Positions 23,106-30,156 of a stretch of DNA of 30,156 bases are shown here, piece by piece (within the stretch, counting starts at the first letter, position 1; every line of letters starts with the position of its first letter). Both the position numbers and the translations under genes were made by a program. Under the pieces are notes generated by a model, which was not told the origin of the DNA, made no database searches, and saw only the letters and a list, made by a program, of their open reading frames with translations. This DNA is from WTJD01 sp964225175 (GTDB taxonomy: Bacteria; Pseudomonadota; Gammaproteobacteria; Xanthomonadales; SZUA-36): positions 1 to 30,156 of the forward strand of contig CAXQNK010000075.1 in the NCBI GenBank assembly GCA_964225175.1, given 5' to 3'.

Positions 23106-25802
23106 TTAATGGGCGCTGTCCCAATCGTTGCCATGCCCGGCCTCCACGGTGAGTGGGACATCAAGATCTGCCGCGGCAGACATTCTCTCGATGACACCTG
23201 AACGCACCTCTTCGATCCTCTCCACCGGAACTTCCAGCACCAGTTCATCGTGGACTTGCATGACCAGGTGTGTTCCGGTCTGTTCCTCTCGCAGCCACTT
23301 GTCCACCGAGATCATGGCCCGCTTGATAATGTCTGCCGCCGTACCTTGCATGGGCGCATTGATGGCGGCCCGCTCCGCGGCCTGGCGGCGCTGGACCTGG
23401 CTGGCGCGGATTTCCGGGAGATACAATCGACGACCGAACAGGGTTTCAACGTATCCCGCATCCCGCGCGGAGTGTCTCGTCTCCTCCATAAAACGCAGGA
23501 CATTCGGGTAGCGGGCGAAATAAGCGTCCATATAGGCTTGTGCCTCTCCACGCTCCAATTCCAGTTGCCGCGCGAGGCCGAAAGCAGACATTCCGTACAT
23601 CAGCCCGAAATTGATCGCCTTTGCGGCCCTGCGCTGATTTCCGCTCACCTGCTCGTAAGGCGTGTCGAATACCTCGCTGGCCGTTGCCCGATGAATATCC
23701 ACGCCCTGTCGAAAGGCATCCAAAAGCCCCTGGTCGCCAGAGATGTGCGCCATGATGCGTAATTCGATCTGGGAATAATCGCAGGCGAGCAGCTGCATGC
23801 CCTCCGGGGCAATAAAGGCTCTCCTGATGCGGCGTCCCAGGTCAGTACGGATGGGAATGTTCTGGAGGTTTGGGCTCGAAGATGACAACCGGCCCGTGGC
23901 GGCGACCGCCTGGTGATAGGAGGTGTGAATTCGCCCGGTCTTGGGATGAATGTCCTCCGGAAGCCGATCGGTGTAGGTGGATTTCAGTTTCGACAGTGAG
24001 CGGTGCTCCAGAATCAACCGGGGAAGTTCATAGTCCGCAGAGAGTTCCTGCAACACATCCTCGGCGGTGGATGGCTGGCCTTTCGGTGTTTTACGAACGA
24101 CTGGCAACCCCTGGTGCTCAAACAGGATCTGCTGAAGCTGCTTGGGTGAACCCAGGTTAAACGGCTGTCCGGCCAGTTCGTGCGAACGCGTTTCCAGTTC
24201 GTGCATTTGTACGGCCATTTCCTGGCTTTGAGCGCGCAGCGAATCCGCATCAACCAGGACACCTCGCTGCTCCATTTTTGCCAGCACTGGCACCAGCGGT
24301 ATTTCGATGTCCTGCAGGACCCCCGCCAGGCGAGGTTCCTCCTGTAGCCTGGGCCACAGGTGGCGGTGTAGCTGCAGCGTGACGTCAGCGTCCTCGGCAG
24401 CGTAGTGTCCCGCGTCTTCCACGGGTACCTGGCTGAATGGGATCTGTTTCGCGCCCTTGCCCGCGATTTCCTCGTAGTGTGTGGTCTGGCGACCCAGATA
24501 TTTCAGGGCGAGCGAATCCATATCGTGCCGGGTACCGGTGCTGTTGAACACATAGGACTCGAGCATCGTGTCAAAGGCGATACCCCTGAGCCTGATGTCG
24601 TAATGCGAAAGCACGTTCATGTCGTATTTGATGTGCTGACCGACCTTGGCGCACCCCGGATCCTCGAGTAGGGGTTTCAGCGAGGCGAGCACTTCATCGA
24701 CGGATAATTGCTCGGGTGCACCGGGATAATCATGTTCAAGGGGTACATAGGCGGCGTGGCCGGCTTCCGAGCAAAAACTGAGCCCCACCAGTTTCGCGCG
24801 CATCGGGTCAATGCTGGTCGTCTCGGTGTCGAAAGCGATCAGGTCCGCTTTTCGAAGCTGAGCCACGCAGTCCTGGAATTCTTGCATGCTCGTGATAATG
24901 CGATAGTGCTCAGGGACGGCATCCGCAGGGGTTGTCTGCGCATGGATTTCCTTCAGCCAGCTGTTGAATTCATAGCGTTTCAGGAACGCCTCCAGGGCTT
25001 CGGTACGGCAATCGGCAATTTGCACCCCGGTCACATCGATATCCAGCTCAAGGTCAGTGCGAATGGTGACCAGCTGGCGTGAAAGTGGCAGCGTCGGTAT
25101 TGCAGCGCGCAAATGTTCCCCGATTTTTCCACCGATGTCATCGGCGTGCGCCATGACCTCATCTAGACTGCCGTATTGAGTCAGCCATTTTTGTGCGGTT
25201 TTCGGACCGCATTTTTCAACACCGGGAATATTGTCTGATTTGTCGCCGGTCAGGGCGAGGAAGTCGATAAAGCGTTCGGGGCTGACGCCAAACTTTTCCT
25301 CCACGCCCGATTGATCCAGATGGGTGTCGGTCATGGTGTTGACGAGGCTGATACGATTGGTGACCAGTTGCGCGAGATCCTTGTCACCCGTGGAGATCAC
25401 GCACTTAAGCCCCGCTTGATCGGCCGCAACTGCCAGCGTGCCAATGACATCGTCTGCTTCGACGCCGGGCACCTGAAGCATGGGCAATCCCAGCAACTCG
25501 ACCAATTCATGAATGGGCTCGATCTGCTGCCTCAGCGGGTCAGGCATAGGTGGCCGATGGGCCTTGTATTCGGGATATTGCTCATGACGGAATGTTTTTC
25601 CAGGCGCGTCAAAGACCACCAGTATCCGTCGAGATTCGGCTTCGTTGAGCAGTCTTCGCAGCATGTTCGCAACGCCCAGTAGCGCTCCGGTCGGCTCTCC
25701 AGACGAGTTGGTCAGCTGGGGCATGGCGTGGTAGGCCCGGTAGAGATAAGACGACCCATCGACCAGGTACAGCACCTCATTGTCAGACCGATCTTCAGCC
25801 AT
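23106..25802 (-). CDS. polA: DNA polymerase I
   Basis: An 898-residue repair and Okazaki-fragment polymerase with all three activities. The 5'-3' exonuclease domain (about 10-290) has YLVDGSSYLYRAYHA, GVEADDVIGTLA and LTGDKSDNIPGV. The 3'-5' exonuclease domain (about 300-495) has an intact FDTETTS (Asp and Glu near 325-327), so proofreading is likely. The polymerase domain has CDYSQIELRIMAHISGD (Asp about 675), O-helix RRAAKAINFGLMYG and VMQVHDELVLEVP. Length is near the E. coli value (928). ATG 25802 is used; a TTG one codon upstream (25805) has AAAGGA 7 nt before it and is an alternative. The stop is TAA at 23106-23108, followed by the sRNA promoter. Confidence 0.97.
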   Translation of the reverse strand: MAEDRSDNEVLYLVDGSSYLYRAYHAMPQLTNSSGEPTGALLGVANMLRRLLNEAESRRILVVFDAPGKTFRHEQYPEYKAHRPPMPDPLRQQIEPIHELVELLGLPMLQVPGVEADDVIGTLAVAADQAGLKCVISTGDKDLAQLVTNRISLVNTMTDTHLDQSGVEEKFGVSPERFIDFLALTGDKSDNIPGVEKCGPKTAQKWLTQYGSLDEVMAHADDIGGKIGEHLRAAIPTLPLSRQLVTIRTDLELDIDVTGVQIADCRTEALEAFLKRYEFNSWLKEIHAQTTPADAVPEHYRIITSMQEFQDCVAQLRKADLIAFDTETTSIDPMRAKLVGLSFCSEAGHAAYVPLEHDYPGAPEQLSVDEVLASLKPLLEDPGCAKVGQHIKYDMNVLSHYDIRLRGIAFDTMLESYVFNSTGTRHDMDSLALKYLGRQTTHYEEIAGKGAKQIPFSQVPVEDAGHYAAEDADVTLQLHRHLWPRLQEEPRLAGVLQDIEIPLVPVLAKMEQRGVLVDADSLRAQSQEMAVQMHELETRSHELAGQPFNLGSPKQLQQILFEHQGLPVVRKTPKGQPSTAEDVLQELSADYELPRLILEHRSLSKLKSTYTDRLPEDIHPKTGRIHTSYHQAVAATGRLSSSSPNLQNIPIRTDLGRRIRRAFIAPEGMQLLACDYSQIELRIMAHISGDQGLLDAFRQGVDIHRATASEVFDTPYEQVSGNQRRAAKAINFGLMYGMSAFGLARQLELERGEAQAYMDAYFARYPNVLRFMEETRHSARDAGYVETLFGRRLYLPEIRASQVQRRQAAERAAINAPMQGTAADIIKRAMISVDKWLREEQTGTHLVMQVHDELVLEVPVERIEEVRSGVIERMSAAADLDVPLTVEAGHGNDWDSAH

Positions 25803-25823
25803 CAATTGTCAATCCTTTGCTGG

Positions 25824-25852
25824 TTTACAGAATCTTGGGGACTGAGCATACT
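25824..25852 (+). promoter_or_regulatory. Candidate sigma-70 promoter of the DUF2782-dctQ-trmH unit
   Basis: TTTACA (25824-25829), 17 bp, CATACT (25847-25852) in the 129-bp divergent region between polA and the DUF2782 gene matches 5 of 6 and 4 of 6 consensus bases. It would give a leader of roughly 70 nt. A polA promoter should lie in the same region on the other strand but I could not choose one. Confidence 0.35.
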
Positions 25853-25931
25853 GAACCCCGGGTCCATGATACAGTTCAACGCACAGGGTCCGTGAGACCG
25901 AAGACCGGCCAGCTGCTCGGAGGTGAAGAAA

Positions 25932-26282
25932 ATGAAACATGGAATTCGGGTCCTGATGGTGCTGATCCTGCCAATTGCTATGAGTATTCACGCGCAGGAA
26001 GACGATCTTGCCGCGCCTCCCGAGATGGCCGATGAGCCGGCCATTCCGCCAAAAGTGCAGGATGAACAAGTCGAGCCGGAGGTCAATATTCGCCAGGAGG
26101 AGGACCGTCGAGTCGAGGAATACAGCCTGAACGGGCGGGTTTACATGGTTAAGATCACTCCGGACAAGGGCGTGCCTTACTACTACATGGATGAGGACGG
26201 AGACGGGCTTCTCGAGCTTCAACCGGGAGACCACAAGTCCGGACCGGTCAGGCCCGCATTCTGGAAAGTAAAGGAATGGTAG
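25932..26282 (+). CDS. DUF2782 domain-containing secreted protein
   Basis: A 116-residue protein of unknown function with a signal peptide (MKHGIRVLMVLILPIAMSIH, cleavage near HAQ), a short acidic Pro-rich stretch, and the DUF2782 domain (about 50-105): EEYSLNGRVYMVKITP, then GVPYYYMDEDGDGLLE. The DxDGDG stretch looks like a Ca2+-binding loop, but I have no evidence that it binds metal. ATG 25932 has an excellent GGAGGTGA 5 nt upstream, better than GTG 25923. DUF2782 genes often diverge from polA in gammaproteobacteria. Confidence 0.85.
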   Translation: MKHGIRVLMVLILPIAMSIHAQEDDLAAPPEMADEPAIPPKVQDEQVEPEVNIRQEEDRRVEEYSLNGRVYMVKITPDKGVPYYYMDEDGDGLLELQPGDHKSGPVRPAFWKVKEW

Positions 26283-26294
26283 ACACCACGCTGC

Positions 26295-26807
26295 ATGAGT
26301 GCTGAGTTTCTTGAGAATGTCGTTTCCCGCAGCGGCCGGGCAGTGGCCTGGCTGACGATTGCCATGGTGCTTCTCACCTTTGCCATTGTCCTGATGCGCT
26401 ATGGATTCAACCTCGGTTGGATCTGGTTTCAGGAATCCGTGTCCTACCTGCACGCTACAGTATTCATGGTGGCGGCGGCCTGGGCGCTCCAGGAGGATGC
26501 CCATGTTCGCGTCGATGTGTTTTACCGCAACGCCTCCCCGCGCCGCCAGGCCTGGGTCAACCTGCTCGGCACGCTGTTGCTGCTGATGCCGGTGTGCATC
26601 TTTCTTCTGGTGACCGGTTGGGACTACGTGATTCGCTCATGGCAGGTGCTCGAGGGCTCACGTGAGGCCGGGGGTTTGCCGCTGGTTTTTCTGTTGAAAA
26701 CGCTTATCCTGGTTCTGCCGGGCTTGTTGATGATCCAGGCGATTGCCAATGTTCGCAGGCACTGGTCGAATATTCGGCTGCTTCCTGGATCACAGGGGGG
26801 ACGTTGA
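26295..26807 (+). CDS. TRAP transporter small permease (DctQ family), unpaired
   Basis: A 170-residue inner-membrane protein with four hydrophobic segments (about 16-36, 50-66, 89-108 and 129-147) and the DctQ pattern WIWFQESVSYLHATVFMVAAAW, followed by DAHVRVDVFYR. In TRAP systems this subunit works with the large permease DctM and a periplasmic binding protein DctP. Neither is present: the next gene is trmH, whose TTG start overlaps this stop as TTGA. It may pair with a DctM encoded elsewhere or be a remnant whose partner has been lost. The substrate cannot be inferred. Start ATG 26295 lies 12 bp after the DUF2782 stop, with a poor ribosome binding site. Confidence 0.82.
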   Translation: MSAEFLENVVSRSGRAVAWLTIAMVLLTFAIVLMRYGFNLGWIWFQESVSYLHATVFMVAAAWALQEDAHVRVDVFYRNASPRRQAWVNLLGTLLLLMPVCIFLLVTGWDYVIRSWQVLEGSREAGGLPLVFLLKTLILVLPGLLMIQAIANVRRHWSNIRLLPGSQGGR

Positions 26808-27466
26808 CTCCAGAGCGCCGCCAGCGCCTGGACGACGTACTCTCACGTCGCCAACCTGATCTCACTGTGCTCGCTGAAAACCTGCACAAACCCCGCAACT
26901 TCTCTGCTCTGGTGCGGACCTGTGATGCGGTCGGCGTGCAAACCGTGCATGCCATCCCGGGCGAGACCAGCCCCCGAAGACACTGGCATACTTCTCAAGG
27001 GGCTGAGAAATGGGTGGGATTACATTGTCACCGTGATGTCGGTTCTGCATGTGGTTGGCTGCACGAAAAGGGTTTTCGATTGGTGGCTGCCCATCTCGAG
27101 ACCAATGCCCGTGATTACAGGGAGATTGATTACACGGTGCCAACGGCTTTGGTAATCGGAACAGAACTTTTTGGCGTCAGTGATGGAATGCTGCAGCGCG
27201 TGGATGAAACGATCAGCATCCCGATGTTGGGAATGAGCCAATCGCTCAACGTGTCCGTCGCCTGTGCGCTGGTGCTTTACGAGGCGCAAAGGCAAAGGCT
27301 CGCGGCGGGAATGTACGAGCATTCCAGGATTGAGGCGGCAACCTATGATCGCCTTCGCTTCGAGTGGCTCCACCCCGGACTCGCAGAATTTTGTCGGGAC
27401 CGTGGCATGGCTTATCCGGCGATCGATGAACAGGGTGAGTTGCTGGAGTCAATTCCGCGCGGTTGA
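26804..27466 (+). CDS. trmH: tRNA (guanosine-18 2'-O)-methyltransferase TrmH
   Basis: A 220-residue SPOUT-class enzyme that methylates the ribose of G18 in the D-loop of tRNAs. The N-terminus (RRQRLDDVLSRRQPDL, then ENLHKPRNFSALVRTCDAVG) aligns from the first residue with E. coli TrmH (229). The knot motifs are ALVIGTELFGVSDG, IPMLGMSQSLNVSVACAL and LYEAQRQR, with the Asn/Ser of the SAM pocket present. The alignment fixes the start at TTG 26804, after a G-rich AGGGGGG stretch, overlapping the dctQ stop by 4 bp. Its 3' end overlaps the convergent aroE by 18 bp. Confidence 0.93.
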   Translation: MTPERRQRLDDVLSRRQPDLTVLAENLHKPRNFSALVRTCDAVGVQTVHAIPGETSPRRHWHTSQGAEKWVGLHCHRDVGSACGWLHEKGFRLVAAHLETNARDYREIDYTVPTALVIGTELFGVSDGMLQRVDETISIPMLGMSQSLNVSVACALVLYEAQRQRLAAGMYEHSRIEAATYDRLRFEWLHPGLAEFCRDRGMAYPAIDEQGELLESIPRG

Positions 27467-28300
27467 TGCGGTTGTAGAGAGCGAATCGATGACCGATGCG
27501 GTCTCTGGCGCGTGACCGGTCCAGAGCTGAAAACTCTCCGCCGCTTGCTCAACGAGCATGCCCAGACCGCCGTGACTGGCAATGCCCCGCGACACACACC
27601 ACCGGTCCAGCACCTCATGGGCTGTGCCGTAATTCAGGTCATAACAGACAGCGCCGGGAGCAAACATCGTTTCGGTCATCGCTGGCAGCCCGCCCTGATG
27701 GCCCATCGACGTGGCATTCAGCACGAGGTCGAACGGACCTGATTTGGACAACTGGCCCTCGCTGAAGACCTCGACAGGTCCGATATTGGCGAAGCGCTGA
27801 GCCAGATGGATTGCCTTGTCCAGCGTGCGGTTGCTCATGACCACGCGAGCGGGTCTCGATATCAGGATGTCGAACAGAATACCCGCTGCGGCGCCACCCG
27901 CTCCGATCAATGCAATTCGCTGCCCCGACAGGGTCTTGCCCAGATTTCGCGTGATGTCGCGAACCAGCCCGATGCCGTCGGTGTTGTCACCAAACCATTC
28001 ATCACCGTTTTCCAGGCGCAAGGTATTGACCGCGCCGGATTGTCGCGCGCGGGCACTGAGTCGGTGGGCAAGTGCGCATGCGCTATTTTTGAGTGGCACG
28101 GTGATATTGCATCCGCGCCCTCCCTCTCCGGCCAGGGCAGCCAGTTGGTCAGAGAGGGTGTCGGGGGTGCTCTCGCGCGCCGTGTATTCCACCGCCAGGC
28201 CGGTTTGGCCCGCGAACAGCTGGTGGATGCGCGGAGAGAGCGAGCGCGAGACCGGGTGCCCGAAAAGTGCCAGGCGAATCAGCGCTGTCCCCCGAGCCAT
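27449..28300 (-). CDS. aroE: Shikimate 5-dehydrogenase
   Basis: A 283-residue NADP-dependent enzyme that reduces 3-dehydroshikimate to shikimate in aromatic amino-acid synthesis. Substrate-site motifs are LFGHPVSRSLSPRIHQ and GCNITVPLKN with catalytic Lys71, and GDNTDGIGLVRD with catalytic Asp108. The nucleotide-binding domain has IGAGGAAAGIL and SNRT (NADP preference), then LNATSMGHQGG and GLGMLVEQAAESF. Length is near the E. coli value (272). ATG 28300 lies inside the end of hemB (22-bp overlap), with GCAGG 7 nt upstream. In Pseudomonas aroE follows hemF directly; here it has moved to the hemB side. Confidence 0.95.
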   Translation of the reverse strand: MARGTALIRLALFGHPVSRSLSPRIHQLFAGQTGLAVEYTARESTPDTLSDQLAALAGEGGRGCNITVPLKNSACALAHRLSARARQSGAVNTLRLENGDEWFGDNTDGIGLVRDITRNLGKTLSGQRIALIGAGGAAAGILFDILISRPARVVMSNRTLDKAIHLAQRFANIGPVEVFSEGQLSKSGPFDLVLNATSMGHQGGLPAMTETMFAPGAVCYDLNYGTAHEVLDRWCVSRGIASHGGLGMLVEQAAESFQLWTGHAPETASVIDSLSTTASTARN

Positions 28301-29274
28301 TCTGCGGCCTGCAATGCGTAATAGGTGAGAATGGCATCTGCGCCGGCGCGTTTGATGGAAATCAGTGCCTCCATAACGACAGCCTGTTCATCCAGCCATC
28401 CATTCTGGCTGGCAGCCTTGAGCATGGCGTACTCTCCCGATACCTGGTATGCAAATGTCGGTACTCCGAATTCCTCCTTGACCCGCCGTACGACATCCAG
28501 GTAGGGCAGGCCTGGCTTGACCATTACCATGTCTGCGCCCTCGTCGAGATCGAGGGCCACCTCGGTGAGGGCCTCGTCCGTGTTTGCCGGATCCATCTGG
28601 TAGGTGTACTTGTTGCCCCGGCCCAGTTGGGCGGCCGAGCCAACGGCTTCCCTGAAGGGGCCATAGAACGCCGAGGCGTACTTGGCGGCATAGGCAAGGA
28701 TGCGCGTGTTGACGTGACCGTTTTGCTCCAGGCCTTCGCGGATGGCTCCAATCCTGCCGTCCATCATGTCTGAGGGCGCGACCACGTCGGCGCCGGCATC
28801 GGCATGCGACAAAGCCTGAAGCGTCAATACGTCCACAGTTGTGTCATTGACGACATACCCACGCTCGTCAATCAGACCGTCCTGACCATGGGTCGTGAAG
28901 GGGTCAAGAGCGACATCCGTCATCACGCCGAGTTCAGGACACGCTGATTTGATCGCCCGGACCGCGCGTTGCGTTAAACCATCGGGATTGTAAGCTTCGC
29001 GCGCGTCCTCTGATTTGGCTTCCGGAGGAGTGACTGGGAAAAGGGCCATCATGGGTACGCCCAGGCGGACACAGTGCTGGGCGGCTTTGACCAGGCGGTC
29101 GATGCTCATCCGCTCTACACCTGGCATTGAGGGTACAGCCTCCACCTGATCCTCACCCTCCAGCACAAAAACCGGCCAGATCAGGTCATTGGTGGTCAGC
29201 ACGGTCTCTCGCATCAGACGTCGCGAGAACGAATCCGCGCGCATGCGACGCATGCGGGTATAGGGAAAGCTCAT
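28279..29274 (-). CDS. hemB: Delta-aminolevulinic acid dehydratase (porphobilinogen synthase), Mg-type
   Basis: A 331-residue octameric enzyme that condenses two 5-aminolevulinate molecules to porphobilinogen in haem synthesis. Catalytic lysines are Lys198 in LAYAAKYASAFYGPFREA and Lys253 (Schiff base) in MVMVKPGLPYLDV. The metal-site segment reads TDVALDPFTTHGQDG (119-133), with Asp/Ala in place of the cysteines of the Zn enzymes. It resembles Pseudomonas HemB, so a Mg2+ and not a Zn2+ enzyme is expected. ATG 29274 has GGAG 9 nt upstream. It follows engB after 53 bp and overlaps aroE, forming an engB-hemB-aroE unit. Confidence 0.96.
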   Translation of the reverse strand: MSFPYTRMRRMRADSFSRRLMRETVLTTNDLIWPVFVLEGEDQVEAVPSMPGVERMSIDRLVKAAQHCVRLGVPMMALFPVTPPEAKSEDAREAYNPDGLTQRAVRAIKSACPELGVMTDVALDPFTTHGQDGLIDERGYVVNDTTVDVLTLQALSHADAGADVVAPSDMMDGRIGAIREGLEQNGHVNTRILAYAAKYASAFYGPFREAVGSAAQLGRGNKYTYQMDPANTDEALTEVALDLDEGADMVMVKPGLPYLDVVRRVKEEFGVPTFAYQVSGEYAMLKAASQNGWLDEQAVVMEALISIKRAGADAILTYYALQAAEWLGGQR

Positions 29275-29327
29275 GAGGCAGGCCTCCAGTTGGCGTATGA
29301 CAATTTTAAAGAAGCCATCAGCAGCTG

Positions 29328-29957
29328 TCAGGTTTGAGCGGAGGCGTCACTGGTTTCATGCCACTTGAACCAATGGCCCATCCGCTCGATGAGTTCGTCG
29401 ACGCCTTGTCGTGTGCGTGCTGAGAACACCTGCGCTGTCGTGTCTCCGGGCAATACTTTTGAAACCTTGAGCATGGCCGACTGGGCAGGTCCCCGTTTGA
29501 GTTTGTCGGCCTTGGTCAGCAAAACATGACAGGGGACACCCGCGGCTCCGCACCAGGCCAGCATCTGCTGATCAAATGGTTTCATGGGGTGCCGGATGTC
29601 CATCACGATGACAACACCCTGCAGGCATCGTCGCGTTCTGAAGTACCCCTCCAGGACATTTTGCCAATGCATTTTCAGGGCCGAGGGCACCTTCGCATAG
29701 CCATATCCGGGCAGGTCCGCAAGCCGGCGCGAGTCGTCCAGTTGGAAAATAACGATTTGCTGGGTTCTACCGGGTGTTTTACTGGTGCGCGCCAGTGACT
29801 TCTGATCCGTCAGTGCATTGATTGCGCTGGACTTTCCCGCGTTGGAGCGGCCCACGATCGCCACTTCGATGCCCTCGTCGAGTGGCAACTGGTTCAATTG
29901 ATGCGCGCTGAGGGTATATCGGGCCTGGCGAAATGGATTGCGGACTGGCTTGGACAT
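29328..29957 (-). CDS. engB: Ribosome biogenesis GTP-binding protein EngB (YihA/YsxC)
   Basis: A 209-residue essential GTPase for large-subunit assembly. The G motifs are in order: G1 GRSNAGKSS (36-44), G2 in KTPGRTQ, G3 DLPGYGYAKV (from 81), G4 TKAD (148-151) and G5 FSAR. It begins KPVRNPFRQARYTLSA as in gammaproteobacterial homologues. ATG 29957 is used; the TTG one codon upstream is an alternative. AGG lies 6 nt before. It diverges from the secreted cytochrome-like gene, a common neighbourhood (cytochrome c4/c5 next to engB). Confidence 0.95.
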   Translation of the reverse strand: MSKPVRNPFRQARYTLSAHQLNQLPLDEGIEVAIVGRSNAGKSSAINALTDQKSLARTSKTPGRTQQIVIFQLDDSRRLADLPGYGYAKVPSALKMHWQNVLEGYFRTRRCLQGVVIVMDIRHPMKPFDQQMLAWCGAAGVPCHVLLTKADKLKRGPAQSAMLKVSKVLPGDTTAQVFSARTRQGVDELIERMGHWFKWHETSDASAQT

Positions 29958-30063
29958 CAAGAACCTGCACTTTTGTGTCTCATGGGTGGTGCGGGGACGG
30001 GTAAATCGGGATAATAACGTCCCATTTCGAACATTGTACGCACAGTTTCCCGGAGAACGTGAA

Positions 30064-30156
30064 ATGAAGGTTTTGTCACAGGCCCTGATGTGCCTGATCC
30101 TGATGGTGGCGCCGCCGGTCTACGCGGCGGGAGATCCAGAGCAAGGACAACAGCGT
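30064..30156 (+). CDS. Start of a secreted protein, probably a c-type cytochrome (c4/c5-like), cut by the window end
   Basis: Only 31 codons are visible. MKVLSQALMCLILMVAPPVYA is a clear signal peptide (cleavage after VYA), followed by AGDPEQGQQR, which resembles the start of mature cytochrome c4/c5 (AGD..AGK..), but the CXXCH haem site would lie beyond the window. The assignment leans on synteny: a cytochrome c diverging from engB is frequent in gammaproteobacteria. GGAG lies about 9 nt before ATG 30064. Translation is open to the edge. Confidence 0.6.
   Translation, partial: MKVLSQALMCLILMVAPPVYAAGDPEQGQQR

Noticed and set aside
25809..26504. 231-codon open frame on the minus strand over the DUF2782 and dctQ genes
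   Set aside because: The plus-strand genes have signal peptide, domain and ribosome binding site support; this frame has none.

Overview
The window is an ordinary chromosomal housekeeping region of a moderately GC-rich gammaproteobacterium. I see no insertion sequences, phage genes, CRISPR arrays, tRNA or rRNA genes. The assignment rests on gene order (def-fmt-rsmB-trkA diverging from lysM-dprA-smg-topA-tsaC-hemF, and glnA-ntrBC) and on family-typical proteins (Smg, aerobic HemF, DUF2782 beside polA). I cannot fix the genus. The layout fits a free-living member of the Chromatiales/Xanthomonadales-like grade better than an enterobacterium: a full topA sits where E. coli has the small gene yrdD, and the window has NtrY/NtrX, a TRAP permease subunit and a Mg-type HemB.

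Layout. (1) 1-4429, + strand: nitrogen control, with glnA (5' end cut by the window and interrupted by two in-frame TAA codons), a secreted DUF4124 protein, ntrB and ntrC. (2) 4426-5841: dtd (-) converging on ntrC, then an LpxL-type acyltransferase (+). (3) 5845-15683, - strand: a long compact cluster read as def, fmt, rsmB, DUF4390, ntrY, ntrX-like, trkA, trkH, mostly with overlapping ends. Its only sizeable gap is a hairpin-rich 156 bp between ntrY and ntrX. (4) 15828-22911, + strand: a LysM protein, terminator, dprA, smg, topA, tsaC, hemF. (5) 22930-25802, - strand: polA followed by a probable small RNA with its own promoter and terminator. (6) 25932-27466, + strand: DUF2782 protein, an orphan TRAP small permease, trmH. 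(7) 27449-29957, - strand: engB, hemB, aroE, with the start of a secreted, probably c-type cytochrome gene diverging at the right edge.

How the genes relate. Two paralogous NtrB/NtrC-type two-component systems flank K+ uptake genes (trkAH). The NtrX-like regulator keeps its receiver and Fis-type DNA-binding domains, but its central AAA+ domain has lost the GAFTGA loop, the Walker A lysine and the Walker B acidic pair. It therefore should not act as a sigma-54 activator. hemF and hemB both serve haem synthesis. def, fmt, rsmB, tsaC, trmH, dtd and engB serve translation and ribosome or tRNA maturation.

The most interesting unannotated element is the roughly 125-nt candidate sRNA downstream of polA. 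That is the position of Spot 42 in enterobacteria and ErsA in Pseudomonas. It has an RpoE/AlgU-like promoter, a C8 tract displayed in a loop and a strong intrinsic terminator. Other points worth a second look are the two glnA stops, a terminator lying directly against the dprA start codon, the degenerate NtrX, and the lone DctQ.
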